Source of the DNA: Pseudomonas sp. PSB18
Lineage (GTDB): Bacteria > Pseudomonadota > Gammaproteobacteria > Pseudomonadales > Pseudomonadaceae
DNA: 64,000 nt
Assembly (NCBI RefSeq): GCF_014596565.1
Contig: NZ_NOIN01000001.1
Location: forward strand, 124,001 to 188,000
Direction of reading: 5' to 3'
A model generated the notes under the pieces. It was given only the letters and a program-made list of their open reading frames with translations, was not told the origin of the DNA and searched no databases. A program made the position numbers and the translations under genes. This document shows, piece by piece, positions 12,201 to 17,520 of this stretch (its first letter is position 1; the number at the start of each line of letters is the position of its first letter).

Positions 12201-12879
12201 TGATGCCGTTGCGGTTGACCAGCATCACCGTGCCGTTGCCCTGGATCTGGCCTTGGATCTGGCTCGGTCGCGCCAAGGGATCATTGACCCGGTTGAGCAC
12301 GGCCCAGTCCGCTTGTTGCTGGAAATCCACCGTGGTATTGCGCCCGACGTTGAAGGTCTCCCAGTTGAGAATCGCCTTGTCGGCGGTCTGCTCGATCTTC
12401 ACCGTAGTCTTGCCGCCGGCCTGGGTCTGCTGCGGTCCCTTGGCGTTGAGCCAGCCCTGGGTCAGGCTGTTATCGACCTTGAGCCCACCCTCGCCCAGCC
12501 CATCCGGCACGACCTGCACCTGCCCAAACGCCGCTTGCCGCCCCGCAGCCTGGGCGGCCTGCTGGGCTGCGATGGCGGCGACGGTGTTGTTCAGGTTGGT
12601 CAACGAACGCTGCAACTGCGCATTGGCCCGTTGTTGTTGCGCCAGGGGCGGCGGCATGCCTGGCTGCGCGGTCGTAGGTCGCGTCGCGCCACCGGCCTGG
12701 GATGAGCCCTTGGCGGCAAACCAGGCCGAACTGAACGCCGTCGCCGCGTGGGCATTGCCGGCCACCATCAGCAGCGCAATGGCCTGAGCCAACGGTTTGA
12801 GTCGCAAGAGCGACAACTCACCATCGCAACGTGGAGCATTCAGGTTCGTCTGGGGTTTGCAGCGCAGCATCCTACTCAT
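298..12879 (-). CDS. pdtA: Giant TpsA-family exoprotein (filamentous haemagglutinin-like, PdtA-type)
   Basis: Secreted TpsA partner of a two-partner secretion system, predicted to be exported by a TpsB barrel and to act at the cell surface or outside the cell. The 4193 residues begin with an extended signal region ending near AHA-45. The TPS/haemagglutination-activity domain follows at about residues 127-250 (LNWETFNVG, VMLVNRNGIIFSG). A very long beta-helical body rich in G, N, S and T comes next, then a C-terminal region of the DUF3739 type. No RGD motif or C-terminal toxin module was seen. Length and neighbours (DING protein, hxc cluster) match P. aeruginosa PdtA, which is induced in low phosphate. 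AAAGG abuts the first ATG, so initiation may be at Met4 (12870). The tpsB partner is absent here and is expected to the left. Confidence 0.88.
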   Translation of the reverse strand: MSRMLRCKPQTNLNAPRCDGELSLLRLKPLAQAIALLMVAGNAHAATAFSSAWFAAKGSSQAGGATRPTTAQPGMPPPLAQQQRANAQLQRSLTNLNNTVAAIAAQQAAQAAGRQAAFGQVQVVPDGLGEGGLKVDNSLTQGWLNAKGPQQTQAGGKTTVKIEQTADKAILNWETFNVGRNTTVDFQQQADWAVLNRVNDPLARPSQIQGQIQGNGTVMLVNRNGIIFSGTSQVNVRNLAAVAANIGDEQFSQRGLYVDATGSQPTFTDAAGKVEVQRGARIETHRAATSTSGGGYALLLGSEVENAGSIITAKGQTTLAAGDSFYIRRGQGTSGNLRSTTRGNEVATSLKPGSSAGTVINSGLIQASTGDITLTGHRVEQNGVAVASSSVDTRGTVHLLNAASDSSGSVTLGQGSATAVLLDAAGGSALDSQRNAGPAGLDGTPNNLITGQFNNLSSVVDRTDQSRVEIVSGGSVDFQNGSITLATGGQVAVSAAGRSLVRDGAVIDVSGAIGVKVAMESNSIKVNVQGNEQRDAPVNREGGKLTNNDIWVDVRDLIYVPAGTNGYATDRWYTAGGLLEVGGYLGTRGHSLGEWAAQGGTLTFTGNDVVTQQAAQLNLSGGTLDVQSGYLRQSWLKGANGRLYEVSKAPGDILYTGLYKGYEDHSQRWGQTDYYYNPLIAPRERFEAGYTVGRDAGKLVVSTRNAVLEGQIVGEVYQGERQTQAPNLNLDGYLQSQTAVARRAQLWVGSYTPIYDKASGVINSGLNPTFDQVTLGKVTDKIAAGLDLTSVVGTDRQGKLVLDNDLLNGFQLGAVKVAAREGIKVEGALQVADGGDITLYAPQVEVDADLTARGGRIALGNVLKQVRTDNFKIEDVVLAPAAGQRAKVTLAEGRTLNTAGRWSNLLLEGGDRQDLPFINGGTVSVRSGGDIDMRSGSVIDVSSGAAVMADGKTRGGKGGDLTLTAATLASSGGNLNLGGELRGTGVNGGGTLKLAANKVLIGNSVAPLESGTLQLGGDFFDKGFSAYDITGNQGLTVADGTHVNVTMPVYRFGEQALSTGSDAEPAAALQRWTPELYQEDAIKGVLTQRRGASLSLNAGTENASAADMASTVLNLGKGSVISVDPGQGIDVRSIGQLTVNGTLNAWGGRVSLTELSVNDTVRDQVNAQGHGRSIWLGEHALIDVSSRAMTARDMRGQTYGLVRDGGQIVIGGQIDAAKGSTSASELFVVVREGARLQADGSQALLDIPGQGRTLVASNGGSISLASANGLYLDGEFRARSGGTGAAGGSLSVALETPYYLKSAVNDRVLNVRELVLEQVAQKNSLDATPETSADLLTYGHGWLGVDQVQAGGFDNLSLLSNGLMSVDGNLSMSLGQSLSLYARSFGLSATAPAGTRVQLNAPHVLLSAATGLTATRPSFDPYTRPVVDGGGVSRSSNEAVLSVNADLLDVRGNVMFSSKGTVRQADGSTVELERAGFDQVQLSSRGDFRFLAGLSSDGLPTGFTTQLLTPSDMLLRAAQLYPATGVGARVLAGYIGADAPVFDPTRSLVIERTTQVTPPVPYSVFGRLQLGSAKIEQGGVVRAPLGLIEVGINDGTGTTDLVQLLPGSLTSVSGLGLVLPYGGTVDGQSYEYAGKKVVLLGQGAVPSENGDLNIGVILGGRSVAAQEGSVLDLSGGGELLGAGFISGRGGSTDARFNPLVQIGANGGFTLPGLSSNPVYAIVPGNQSQYAPVAPEGGAVDPRVGQQMTIGAGVPGLAAGTYTLMPSTYALLPGAFRVEINGLAGQGSVSGTQQMRNGSWTTAGVLSVANTGQRNSLSSQVILTSGEVLRRYSQYNETSYAQFAVADAARLGIPRALLPVDAKTLKLNLAKGAGDQAFSFKGIGKFAPQAGGYGGSVAVVGSTGTALEVVAEGRGATAGFEGVTLNAESLNALNASRQVIGGQFSVLYGQGGQYITPQRVSRSVALREGATLSAPEVFLLADGGELLVEQGAAINTVGQGKAAYDARDGFIYNLDVRNQNYSLLAVSNGLLNVRAPMSGTTGSVNIGGCSLTPCSGVTRIHSEGSIVAASGSSLALDDQVRYGTRHLTLALSNINVGTAQALNDAATRHVLPAGLTLSQAVLDRLLRGDTEYGAPALETLELSASQALNFYGTVSLDTYDPTTGKSRLNNLMLSTPALYGAGNAGDVASIRTTNLIWNGAVGAPGSVIAGGAGTGAGRLDIQAQRIEFGYGDFAQPSSITTLDRLALGFANVNLRASERLTANHKGSLAVYQSQGAYDAKTGYAYSGGNLNILTPLLTGEAGSVNRITAGGALNVAGTTAKPGTVSGLGGELSLKGASLNLASAIILPSGKVTLSATDDLNLADEALIDVAGRTLTFNDVTRYSAGGEVILQSRNGSIRQADGSSIDLSARHNQAGRLSAVALGSTAGVVDLQGRILGTSTGEYDAGGTDMPYLAGGVEIQAQRLGGNGNLSAQFAALNQRLNDGQVFGSRGFQLKQGDLVIGNELRASSIDVSLDNGSLLVNGKVDASGERVGSIHLAAGHALTLGDGAVLDAHGRRLRVDSYGKIIDSPNRAIVDLTAREGLLTLGNGVRIDLRHGTEVAQGNSSGMNDGRPRGTLQLSAPRLGGVSGGDVAIDASGALDVQGARSIAVVATWQYSDAPLVNVPAASGKPYQVINQAWLEGVHDDNTAFITNALDNTDLLQHKLAGLNNSRYRDVFHLRPGVEVVSATADGDLVVQGDLDLSRYRYASLNPHNVLDANVYGSGESASLTLRAGGDLNIYGSITDGFAQPPASNDDKGWVLLPGIDFAAGDIVVPGTGVTLADGTAFPAGSVLNFDVPLKGATLAAGTRLPVAATLDQPLELPAGTVLAAAVHDASGNLLFAAGTLLPTTQTFDAGTVFGAGSLMSSSVTVRNLIWPKGVALPGIAGASNGLTNVQRLNGELPLSIGSKIPSGTDIKLPTGVESVQLRPEVAGSNWAIAPMLAEGSQSWSLRLVAGADTQAADSRVVQPVTTGGDLHLADSHYGMFGAPKASEMLWTEAGSLDFFGDTSMAGKPIDFEAIGYPGLCTEIPDFCKASSGYIWTEVGAIEWGDPSLAGQPIDFDAIGWPEMCTDNPTYCQASGQAEYKVGSQRWSVIRTGAADLELLSAGDLKMDSLYGVYTAGSSASETYANDPYNQPKARGAAGKVLNDALGENEQFVDGGSNSLYRAWYPDFGGNLSLKVGGDLTGNSLDVSRTNAGRPNGGDVGYDTVNPGNWLWRQGNGSVATGTQAQPTAWWINFGSYTAVQNGKADLMVGFTGFGTLGGGNLNVQVAGDAGVIDQMAGSLLEPRSNSRSQGLVLAVGSTGRVSADGSLQLTGGGDLNLRVGGGLNPGSSFTNGHLNGALINLRGHAQIDSGAIGRIDLRYGNLASAQSPGETRAYDSFRATRSLPTGGLTLMPGDATFDLATSGDLVVTDVADPGRTPMMSVSPFKDGQTNGSGVSWFSLWTANTAIDLWSSGGNLTPVVSGVETDLAVVYPSILRAVAANGSLYYGQSTVWDGTGYNGENRPALLLAPGKNSELQFMAGDSIYGGDMSVSRSGAASTALATPLRPAYAASVDGGISIKASNLSADGNPVRLSSNLLPLLAFDTSSASGEWALNDDPARFYALEGDLLAVTTGRSMASASVGRWPGRIAYEGAGTVRMMAGRDIVSSGIPLGGSRNNINAEAGNYTSTGNLFIHNNPTDISIVSAGRDILYSSFNVAGPGLLEITAGRNILMDDKVSINSIGAVVPGDSRPGASLVLQAGAGLDGADYQRFVKAYLDPANQALAGVPLASQDGKVAKTYEAELVDWLEERFGFSGDTEQARNFFAGLPAEQQRVFARDVYFAELKAAGREYNEAGGVRQGSYLRGREAIALLFPTKDVAGNPITYKGDITMFGGAGVHTDFGGGIQMLTPGGGQTFGIEGNAPPSTAGVITQGEGDIQLYAQNSILLGQSRIMTTFGGSILGWSAQGDINAGRGSKTTVVYTPPKRLYDTWGNVTLSPSVPSTGAGIATLNPIPEVAPGDIDLIAPLGTIDAGEAGIRVSGNVNIAALTVVNAANIQTQGKSTGVPLAASVNTGAITSASSAASSATQAAEDVARQQQNAARQNQASVFTVQVVSFGSEQLAPSRDGASREAPRSYDPTSPVQVLGAGPLDEQARQRLTEEERGRLSL
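3508..3777 (-). repeat. Cysteine-bearing tandem duplication inside pdtA
   Basis: Two adjacent units of about 45 residues (near PdtA residues 3035-3124) share the pattern WTE-x-G, then AG[KQ]PIDF[ED]AIG[YW]P, then a Cys-x6-Cys pair. The first unit has LCTEIPDFCKAS and the second MCTDNPTYCQAS. The protein is otherwise nearly free of cysteine, so the duplicated pair is distinctive. The DNA here also looks richer in A and T than the rest of the gene. Confidence 0.75.
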
Positions 12880-12977
12880 CCTTTCGGGTTCGCTCTAAGG
12901 GATCGCAACGCAGTGCCATCAAGCTGCCAGCGTTGGTTATAGGGGATAGGCGGTTACAGCCGCTCGGGACCGAACGG

Positions 12978-12996
12978 ATGTCATGAAAATTTCATG
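12978..12996 (+). promoter_or_regulatory. Pho-box-like direct repeat overlapping a perfect dyad
   Basis: ATGTCATGAAAATTTCAT matches about 11 of the 14 specified positions of the PhoB box. It overlaps the perfect palindrome CATGAAA-A-TTTCATG. It lies about 100 bp upstream of pdtA in the space shared with the 3' end of the DING gene. Control of pdtA by phosphate would fit, but the Pho-box strand points away from pdtA. A dyad-binding regulator is the alternative. Confidence 0.35.
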
Positions 12997-13021
12997 TGGC
13001 TGTGTCGGTACGGGCGTTACG

Positions 13022-13055
13022 CAAAAAATCAGCAACGACTGACGTCGTTGCTGAT
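13022..13055 (-). terminator. Rho-independent terminator of the DING gene
   Basis: Perfect 12-bp inverted repeat (ATCAGCAACGAC, loop of four, GTCGTTGCTGAT). On the minus strand it is followed by a run of T. It begins about 30 bp past the stop codon of the DING-family gene. Confidence 0.9.
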
Positions 13056-13083
13056 TGATACTGCGTGCCGCTCAGGCGTGGTG

Positions 13084-14256
13084 TTACAGCGGACGACCAA
13101 TGCCGTTGCAGACGTTGGTGTTGCCGATGCTTTGAGCGCTGGTGGTGGTCAGGAAGCTGCCACGAATGGCGGACTTCCAGGCGGCTGGCAGCGGTACGAA
13201 GCGGTTTGCAGTGATGGCGGCATCGTTGCTGCTGGCTGCCGTGCCGTTGTAGTGACGGGTGAAGAAGTCACGCACTTGCGTGGTTTGTGCAGCGTCGGCA
13301 TAGCACTGGCTGAAGATCAGGTTGGTGAAGCCCAGGATCGGGTAGCCGGTCGAAGGGTAAGGCACAACACTTGGATCGTTGGGGTTGGTGGTCGCAGCGA
13401 ACACAGGTACCCAGGCGTTCGGGTTGGCGCGGTTGGCGGCGGCCGGTACGGCGACGGCTGCGATGGCGGCCGACACGTTGGCAGGGGCTGGGGAAATACC
13501 GGCAACGCGGGCAACCTTGGTGGCGTCATCCAGGCCGGCCAGGGTGGTAGCGGCGTAATCCGGGCTCATGTAGGTGATACGGCCTTGGGCAGCGTTCAAC
13601 GCAGTCATCACAGCCTGGCTGCCAGTGGCAGACACGGCGCCGGCCGGCAGGCCACCGCTGTAGCTGGAGGCAAAGTTGGTAGTGATCGCGAACGTGCCGG
13701 TTTCAGCGCATTTTGCGTTCAGGAAGCGGGTGAACAACTCACTGGTGCCGCTGCTTTCTGCACGGTAAACCACGGTGATCGTACCGGTACGGCCCGAACC
13801 GGTGATCTGGCTCCAGTCGGTCAAACGGCCGGAGAACACACCGCACAGTTGATTGACGCTCAGGTCAACGTTGGCAGTGCCAGTCTTGTTGAACGGAATC
13901 GCAACCGAAGTGGCAACCGAAGGCACTTGAATCAAAGGACCCCAGGCAGCACCGTGAGCGGTGACGTAGTTGTTCAGTTCAGTGGTGCTGAGCTTCGAGT
14001 CGCTGCCAGCCCAATGCACGTTCTTGCTGGTGTTGCCGGCCACGAACTTGGTGTAGTCGTTGTTCAGGAATGCCAGTTTGCCGTTACCGCTGCCCACGCC
14101 GATGTAGGGGGCAAAACCGGCAGTCAGTACGCCGGAAGTCTGGTACAGCGGCTGAGGCAAGGTAGCACCACCGCCGTTGACATCAGCCATGGCGGCCTGA
14201 GCGGCGCAGAGGCCGGCGAGGGTCAGGGATACCGCGAGAACGTTGCGCTTAAACAT
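13084..14256 (-). CDS. DING-family PstS-like phosphate-binding/alkaline phosphatase protein (DVNG variant)
   Basis: Secreted or periplasmic phosphate-binding protein of the DING/PstS fold. The 390 residues begin with a Sec signal peptide ending AAMA. The mature N-terminus reads DVNGGGATLPQ, so Ile of the eponymous DING is Val. The phosphate-ligand regions are recognisable (GGGATLP, GSGNGK, SSGTSELF). In P. aeruginosa the equivalent gene beside hxc encodes LapA, a phosphatase secreted by the Hxc machine, so this is the most likely local Hxc substrate. The start is supported by AAAGGAGA six bases upstream. A strong terminator follows, so the gene is probably transcribed alone and induced by low phosphate (inference). 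Whether it binds phosphate, hydrolyses phosphate esters or both cannot be told from sequence. Confidence 0.88.
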   Translation of the reverse strand: MFKRNVLAVSLTLAGLCAAQAAMADVNGGGATLPQPLYQTSGVLTAGFAPYIGVGSGNGKLAFLNNDYTKFVAGNTSKNVHWAGSDSKLSTTELNNYVTAHGAAWGPLIQVPSVATSVAIPFNKTGTANVDLSVNQLCGVFSGRLTDWSQITGSGRTGTITVVYRAESSGTSELFTRFLNAKCAETGTFAITTNFASSYSGGLPAGAVSATGSQAVMTALNAAQGRITYMSPDYAATTLAGLDDATKVARVAGISPAPANVSAAIAAVAVPAAANRANPNAWVPVFAATTNPNDPSVVPYPSTGYPILGFTNLIFSQCYADAAQTTQVRDFFTRHYNGTAASSNDAAITANRFVPLPAAWKSAIRGSFLTTTSAQSIGNTNVCNGIGRPL

Positions 14257-14679
14257 GAAGAATCTCCTTTCATCGTGTTCGTACGTAGGTTGGATGACGC
14301 GTGCTTGCCGTCATGGCGCTCGGTCCTGTGCCGTCGGCGATGGGGTGAGGCCATGGGTTAGAAATTCGCAGCTTCCGGTGACAGATAAAGGAAAAAACCT
14401 CGGGAGCTGAGGGCCGTTTTCCGAGTTTTTTCCTCGGGTGTTCGAGGGCTCTGGACTAAGACTTCAGGCTGGTTTTGCGGGGATGCGGCAAGGGTTGTCA
14501 GCGAAGTCGGCGGCGGGCGGTGGTGCGACGGCGAAACATGACAGAACGAGGAACCCGAGTTTGGCGATAGCGAGGCTCGGGAGGTGTTGGCGGTGTCAAA
14601 ATTTATTTTGCTCGGTGTGCTTTTGTGGCGAGAGAACTGTGCCTGCCACAAATAATGGGTCAACCAGAAGGCGGTCGGG
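14257..14679. other. Intergenic region between the DING gene and hxcS
   Basis: This 423-bp stretch holds the ribosome binding site and presumed promoter of the DING gene near its left end and the hxc operon terminator at 14390-14433. Isolated CTGTCAT/CTGTCAC half-sites occur on the minus strand, but no convincing full Pho box was found. The short open frames here have no supporting features. Confidence 0.6.
14390..14433 (-). terminator. Rho-independent terminator after the hxc operon
   Basis: Inverted repeat with arms GGAAAAAACCTCGG and CCGAGTTTTTTCC (one bulged base) around a 17-bp loop. On the minus strand the GC part of the stem is followed by TTTTTTCC, as expected for a terminator downstream of hxcS. 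The A/T arms would let it also work in the other direction. Confidence 0.7.
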
Positions 14680-15891
14680 TTATTGAACCAACTGATTGAT
14701 CTCGATGATCGGCAGCAGCACCGCCATGACGATCACCAGCACCACACCGCCCATGACCACGATCATCAGCGGCTCCAGCAGCGCGGTCATGCCCATGGCC
14801 CGGCGTTCGATGTCGCGGGACAGGGTCTGCGCGGCACGTTCGAGCATCGGTGGCAGGCAGCCGGTTTTCTCACCGCTGGCGATCAGGTGGATCAGCACCG
14901 GCGGAAAGACTTTTTCCACCCGCAGCGCTGCCGCCAGGTTGACGCCTTCGCGGACCTTGGCGGTGGCCTCGCTGACGCTCAGGCTCAGGCGGTCGTTGGA
15001 CAAAGTCTGGCGTGCAGCCTCAAGCGCCCGTAGCAAGGGCACCCCGGCGCCGCCGAGAATCGCCAGGGTCGAGGCGAAACGCGCGGTGTTGAGGCCCAGC
15101 ACGAAACGTCCGAGCAGCGGCAGGCGCAGCACCCGTGCGTGCCAGCTCAACCGCGCCTGGGGGTTGCGCAGGTACATCCGCCAACTCCAGAAGCCACCGG
15201 CCAAGATACAAAAGCATAGCCAGCCCCAGGCACGGATGAAGTCACTGGCGGTGAGCATCGCCAAGGTCAATCCAGGCAAATCCTGGCGCGCCTGGGAGAA
15301 CGCACTGACCACCTGCGGCACCACGTAACTGAGCAGGAAAATCACAATGGCGACCGACACCAGCCCCACCACGCCGGGGTAGATGAACGCCGTGAGAATC
15401 TTGCCCCGCAGGTTGTTGCGCTCTTCGATGTAGTCCGCCAGCCGCTCCATCACCTGGGCCAGGTCGCCGGACTCTTCACCGGCGGCAATCAGCGCCCGGT
15501 AGATTTCCGGAAAATCCCGGGGTCGTGCCGCCAAGGCTTCGGCCAGGCGCATGCCGCTGCGCACATCGGCGCGCACCGCGCTGAGGGTCTGGGCAATGTG
15601 TTTTTTTTCCGCCTGTTCCACTGTGGCGCTCAACGCGGCTTCCAGCGGCAGACTGGCACCTAGCAGACTCGCCAGTTGCCGGGTGGCCCAGGCCAGGTCG
15701 TTATCCGACAGTTTGGCGCTGAACAAGCCGCCGCCATTGGCTTGGGCGCTGTTGCGTTCCAACTGCACCTGCAGCGCCGTCAGCCCGCGACTGCGCAGCA
15801 GGTTGAAAGCGGCGCCCTGACTGTCGGCTTCCAGGTGGCCGATCTCGATCTTGCCAGTGGCGTCGGCGGCTTCAAAACGGTAACGATTCAT
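14680..15891 (-). CDS. hxcS: Type II secretion inner-membrane platform protein (GspF family)
   Basis: Polytopic inner-membrane protein of the Hxc secretion platform, linking the ATPase HxcR to the pseudopilus. The 403 residues contain two T2SF domains (about 70-190 and 270-395). Hydrophobic helices lie near 170-195, 225-245 and 370-395, the usual GspF topology. The conserved ALIAAGEESGDL and HLIASGEKTGCL repeats are present. Its ATG shares one base with the hxcR stop (TGATG), so translation is coupled. It is the last gene of the minus-strand hxc operon. Confidence 0.95.
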   Translation of the reverse strand: MNRYRFEAADATGKIEIGHLEADSQGAAFNLLRSRGLTALQVQLERNSAQANGGGLFSAKLSDNDLAWATRQLASLLGASLPLEAALSATVEQAEKKHIAQTLSAVRADVRSGMRLAEALAARPRDFPEIYRALIAAGEESGDLAQVMERLADYIEERNNLRGKILTAFIYPGVVGLVSVAIVIFLLSYVVPQVVSAFSQARQDLPGLTLAMLTASDFIRAWGWLCFCILAGGFWSWRMYLRNPQARLSWHARVLRLPLLGRFVLGLNTARFASTLAILGGAGVPLLRALEAARQTLSNDRLSLSVSEATAKVREGVNLAAALRVEKVFPPVLIHLIASGEKTGCLPPMLERAAQTLSRDIERRAMGMTALLEPLMIVVMGGVVLVIVMAVLLPIIEINQLVQ

Positions 15892-17309
15892 CAGGCGTCC
15901 CGTGTCACGCGCAGGATTTCCTCAGGCGCCGTGGTGCCACTGCGTACCCAGCGTTCGCCATCCTCGCGCATGCTGAACATACCGGCCTGGCGGGCGGCGG
16001 CGCGCAACGCCTGCTCCCCCGCCCCTTGGTGGATCAGTGTGCGAATGTCGTCGTCGATACAGAACAATTCATGGATGCCGGTGCGCCCGCTGTAGCCGGT
16101 CTGGTTACAGCCCGGGCAACCCACCGGGCGCCAGGTGCCGGGCGTGGCCGGATCAGGCTGTTTGCACTGCGGGCAGAGCCTGCGCACCAAGCGCTGGGCC
16201 AGCACACCGAGCATCGACGAGGCCAGCAGGAACGGCTCGACGCCCATGTCGATCAGGCGGTTGATGGCCGACACCGCGTCGTTGGTGTGTAACGTCGCCA
16301 ACACCAGGTGACCGGTGAGGGAAGCCTGCACGGCGATTTGAGCCGTCTCCAGGTCACGGATTTCGCCGATCATGATGATGTCCGGGTCTTGGCGCAGGAT
16401 CGCCCGCAGGGCCAGGGCGAAGGTCATGTCGATCTTGGCATTGACCTGAATCTGGCTGATGCCCGGCAGGTCGTATTCCACCGGGTCTTCCACGGTGAGG
16501 ATGTTATGCACACTGGCGTCGAGTCGGGCCAGGGCGGCATAGAGGCTGGTGGTCTTGCCGCTGCCGGTGGGGCCGGTGACCAGCACAATACCGTGGGGCT
16601 GGCGGATCAGGTGATCGAGTTTGCCCAGGACGTCCGGGTCCATGCCCAGGGTTTCCAGTTGCAGGCGTCCGGCCTGTTTGTCCAGCAGCCGCATCACCAC
16701 CCGTTCACCGTGGCCGGTGGGCACCGTGGAGACCCGGATGTCGATGGGCCGCCCAGCCACCCGCAAGGCAATGCGACCATCCTGGGGCAGGCGTTTTTCG
16801 GCGATGTCGAGCTGGGCCATGATCTTTATCCGTGACACCAGCGCGCCGTGCAGGGCCTTGCGTGGCGAGACCACGTCGCGCAGGGTGCCGTCGACCCGGT
16901 AGCGCACCACCGAATGGCTCTCATAGGGCTCGATGTGAATGTCGCTGGCCTCGTCCCGCGCCGCTTGGGTCAGCAAGGCGTTGATCATGCGGATCACCGG
17001 CGCGCCATCCTGGGTGTCCAGCAGGTCGGTGATCTCGGGCATGTCTTGCATCAGGCGGTCGAGATCCACCTCGTTCTCTGCCGCGCCCACCACCGCGGCG
17101 GCGCTGCCGGTGTCGGCATAGGCCATGTTGAGCAGGCCGTCGAGCTCCTCGTCACGCACCCGCTCCAGCCGCACCTCGCCGAACTGGCGACGCACTTCGC
17201 TGATGGACCAGCCCGGCGTGGATGGGCACACCATCAACACCGCCTCTTCCCCGGCCTGGCGCAACACCAGGCGCTGGGCCTTGGCCCAGGCGTATGGAAG
17301 CGTGCTCAT
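15891..17309 (-). CDS. hxcR: Type II secretion ATPase (GspE family)
   Basis: Cytoplasmic hexameric ATPase that powers pseudopilus assembly. The 472 residues show an N-terminal T2SSE domain, Walker A GPTGSGKT near residue 246, the Asp-box region, Walker B MIGEIRD, and the C-terminal zinc motif with two CPxC pairs separated by about 17 residues. The start chosen is MSTLPYAW; the open frame extends 11 codons upstream but into the flank of a REPIN. The ribosome binding site is weak (GGGGG). It is coupled to hxcS downstream and separated from hxcQ upstream by a REPIN. Confidence 0.95.
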   Translation of the reverse strand: MSTLPYAWAKAQRLVLRQAGEEAVLMVCPSTPGWSISEVRRQFGEVRLERVRDEELDGLLNMAYADTGSAAAVVGAAENEVDLDRLMQDMPEITDLLDTQDGAPVIRMINALLTQAARDEASDIHIEPYESHSVVRYRVDGTLRDVVSPRKALHGALVSRIKIMAQLDIAEKRLPQDGRIALRVAGRPIDIRVSTVPTGHGERVVMRLLDKQAGRLQLETLGMDPDVLGKLDHLIRQPHGIVLVTGPTGSGKTTSLYAALARLDASVHNILTVEDPVEYDLPGISQIQVNAKIDMTFALALRAILRQDPDIIMIGEIRDLETAQIAVQASLTGHLVLATLHTNDAVSAINRLIDMGVEPFLLASSMLGVLAQRLVRRLCPQCKQPDPATPGTWRPVGCPGCNQTGYSGRTGIHELFCIDDDIRTLIHQGAGEQALRAAARQAGMFSMREDGERWVRSGTTAPEEILRVTRDA

Positions 17310-17346
17310 GAAAACAACCCCCGACCACTTAGCCATGCACAAAACC

Positions 17347-17492
17347 TGTGGCGAGGGGATTTATCCCCGCTGGGCTGCGCAGCAGCCCCCAGCCTGACAC
17401 CACGGTATGCCAGGTGGATGTTGTAAGATTTTTTGGGGCCGCTGCACAGCCCAACGGGGCGGTGCGACGTTTCGCTAAATCCCCTCGCCACA
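17347..17492. repeat. REPIN inside the hxc operon, one arm altered
   Basis: Same family as the element at 132-268: left arm TGTGGCGAGGGGATTTATCC, right arm ending AAATCCCCTCGCCACA. The right arm carries about 16 extra bases (GGTGCGACGTTTCGC) that break its short palindrome. It occupies the hxcQ-hxcR gap of about 210 bp, the only wide gap in the minus-strand run from hxcT to hxcS. Its hairpins may change the hxcR/hxcS to hxcQ expression ratio. Confidence 0.85.
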
Positions 17493-17520
17493 AATGCAGT
17501 GTTTCCAGGGTTGTTGTTCA

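Noticed and set aside
271..12787. Many long plus-strand open frames opposite pdtA, some over 500 codons
   Set aside because: They are shadows of a high-GC, repetitive gene. They are Arg/His/Gly-rich with no domains, and the minus-strand frame has a signal peptide and TPS domain.
12994..14361. Plus-strand frame of 455 codons opposite the DING gene
   Set aside because: It mirrors the DING coding frame, has no ribosome binding site or family features, and runs through a strong terminator.
14358..14663. Minus-strand frame of about 100 codons upstream of the DING gene
   Set aside because: It crosses the hxc terminator hairpin, lacks a ribosome binding site and shows low-complexity Ser/Pro composition.
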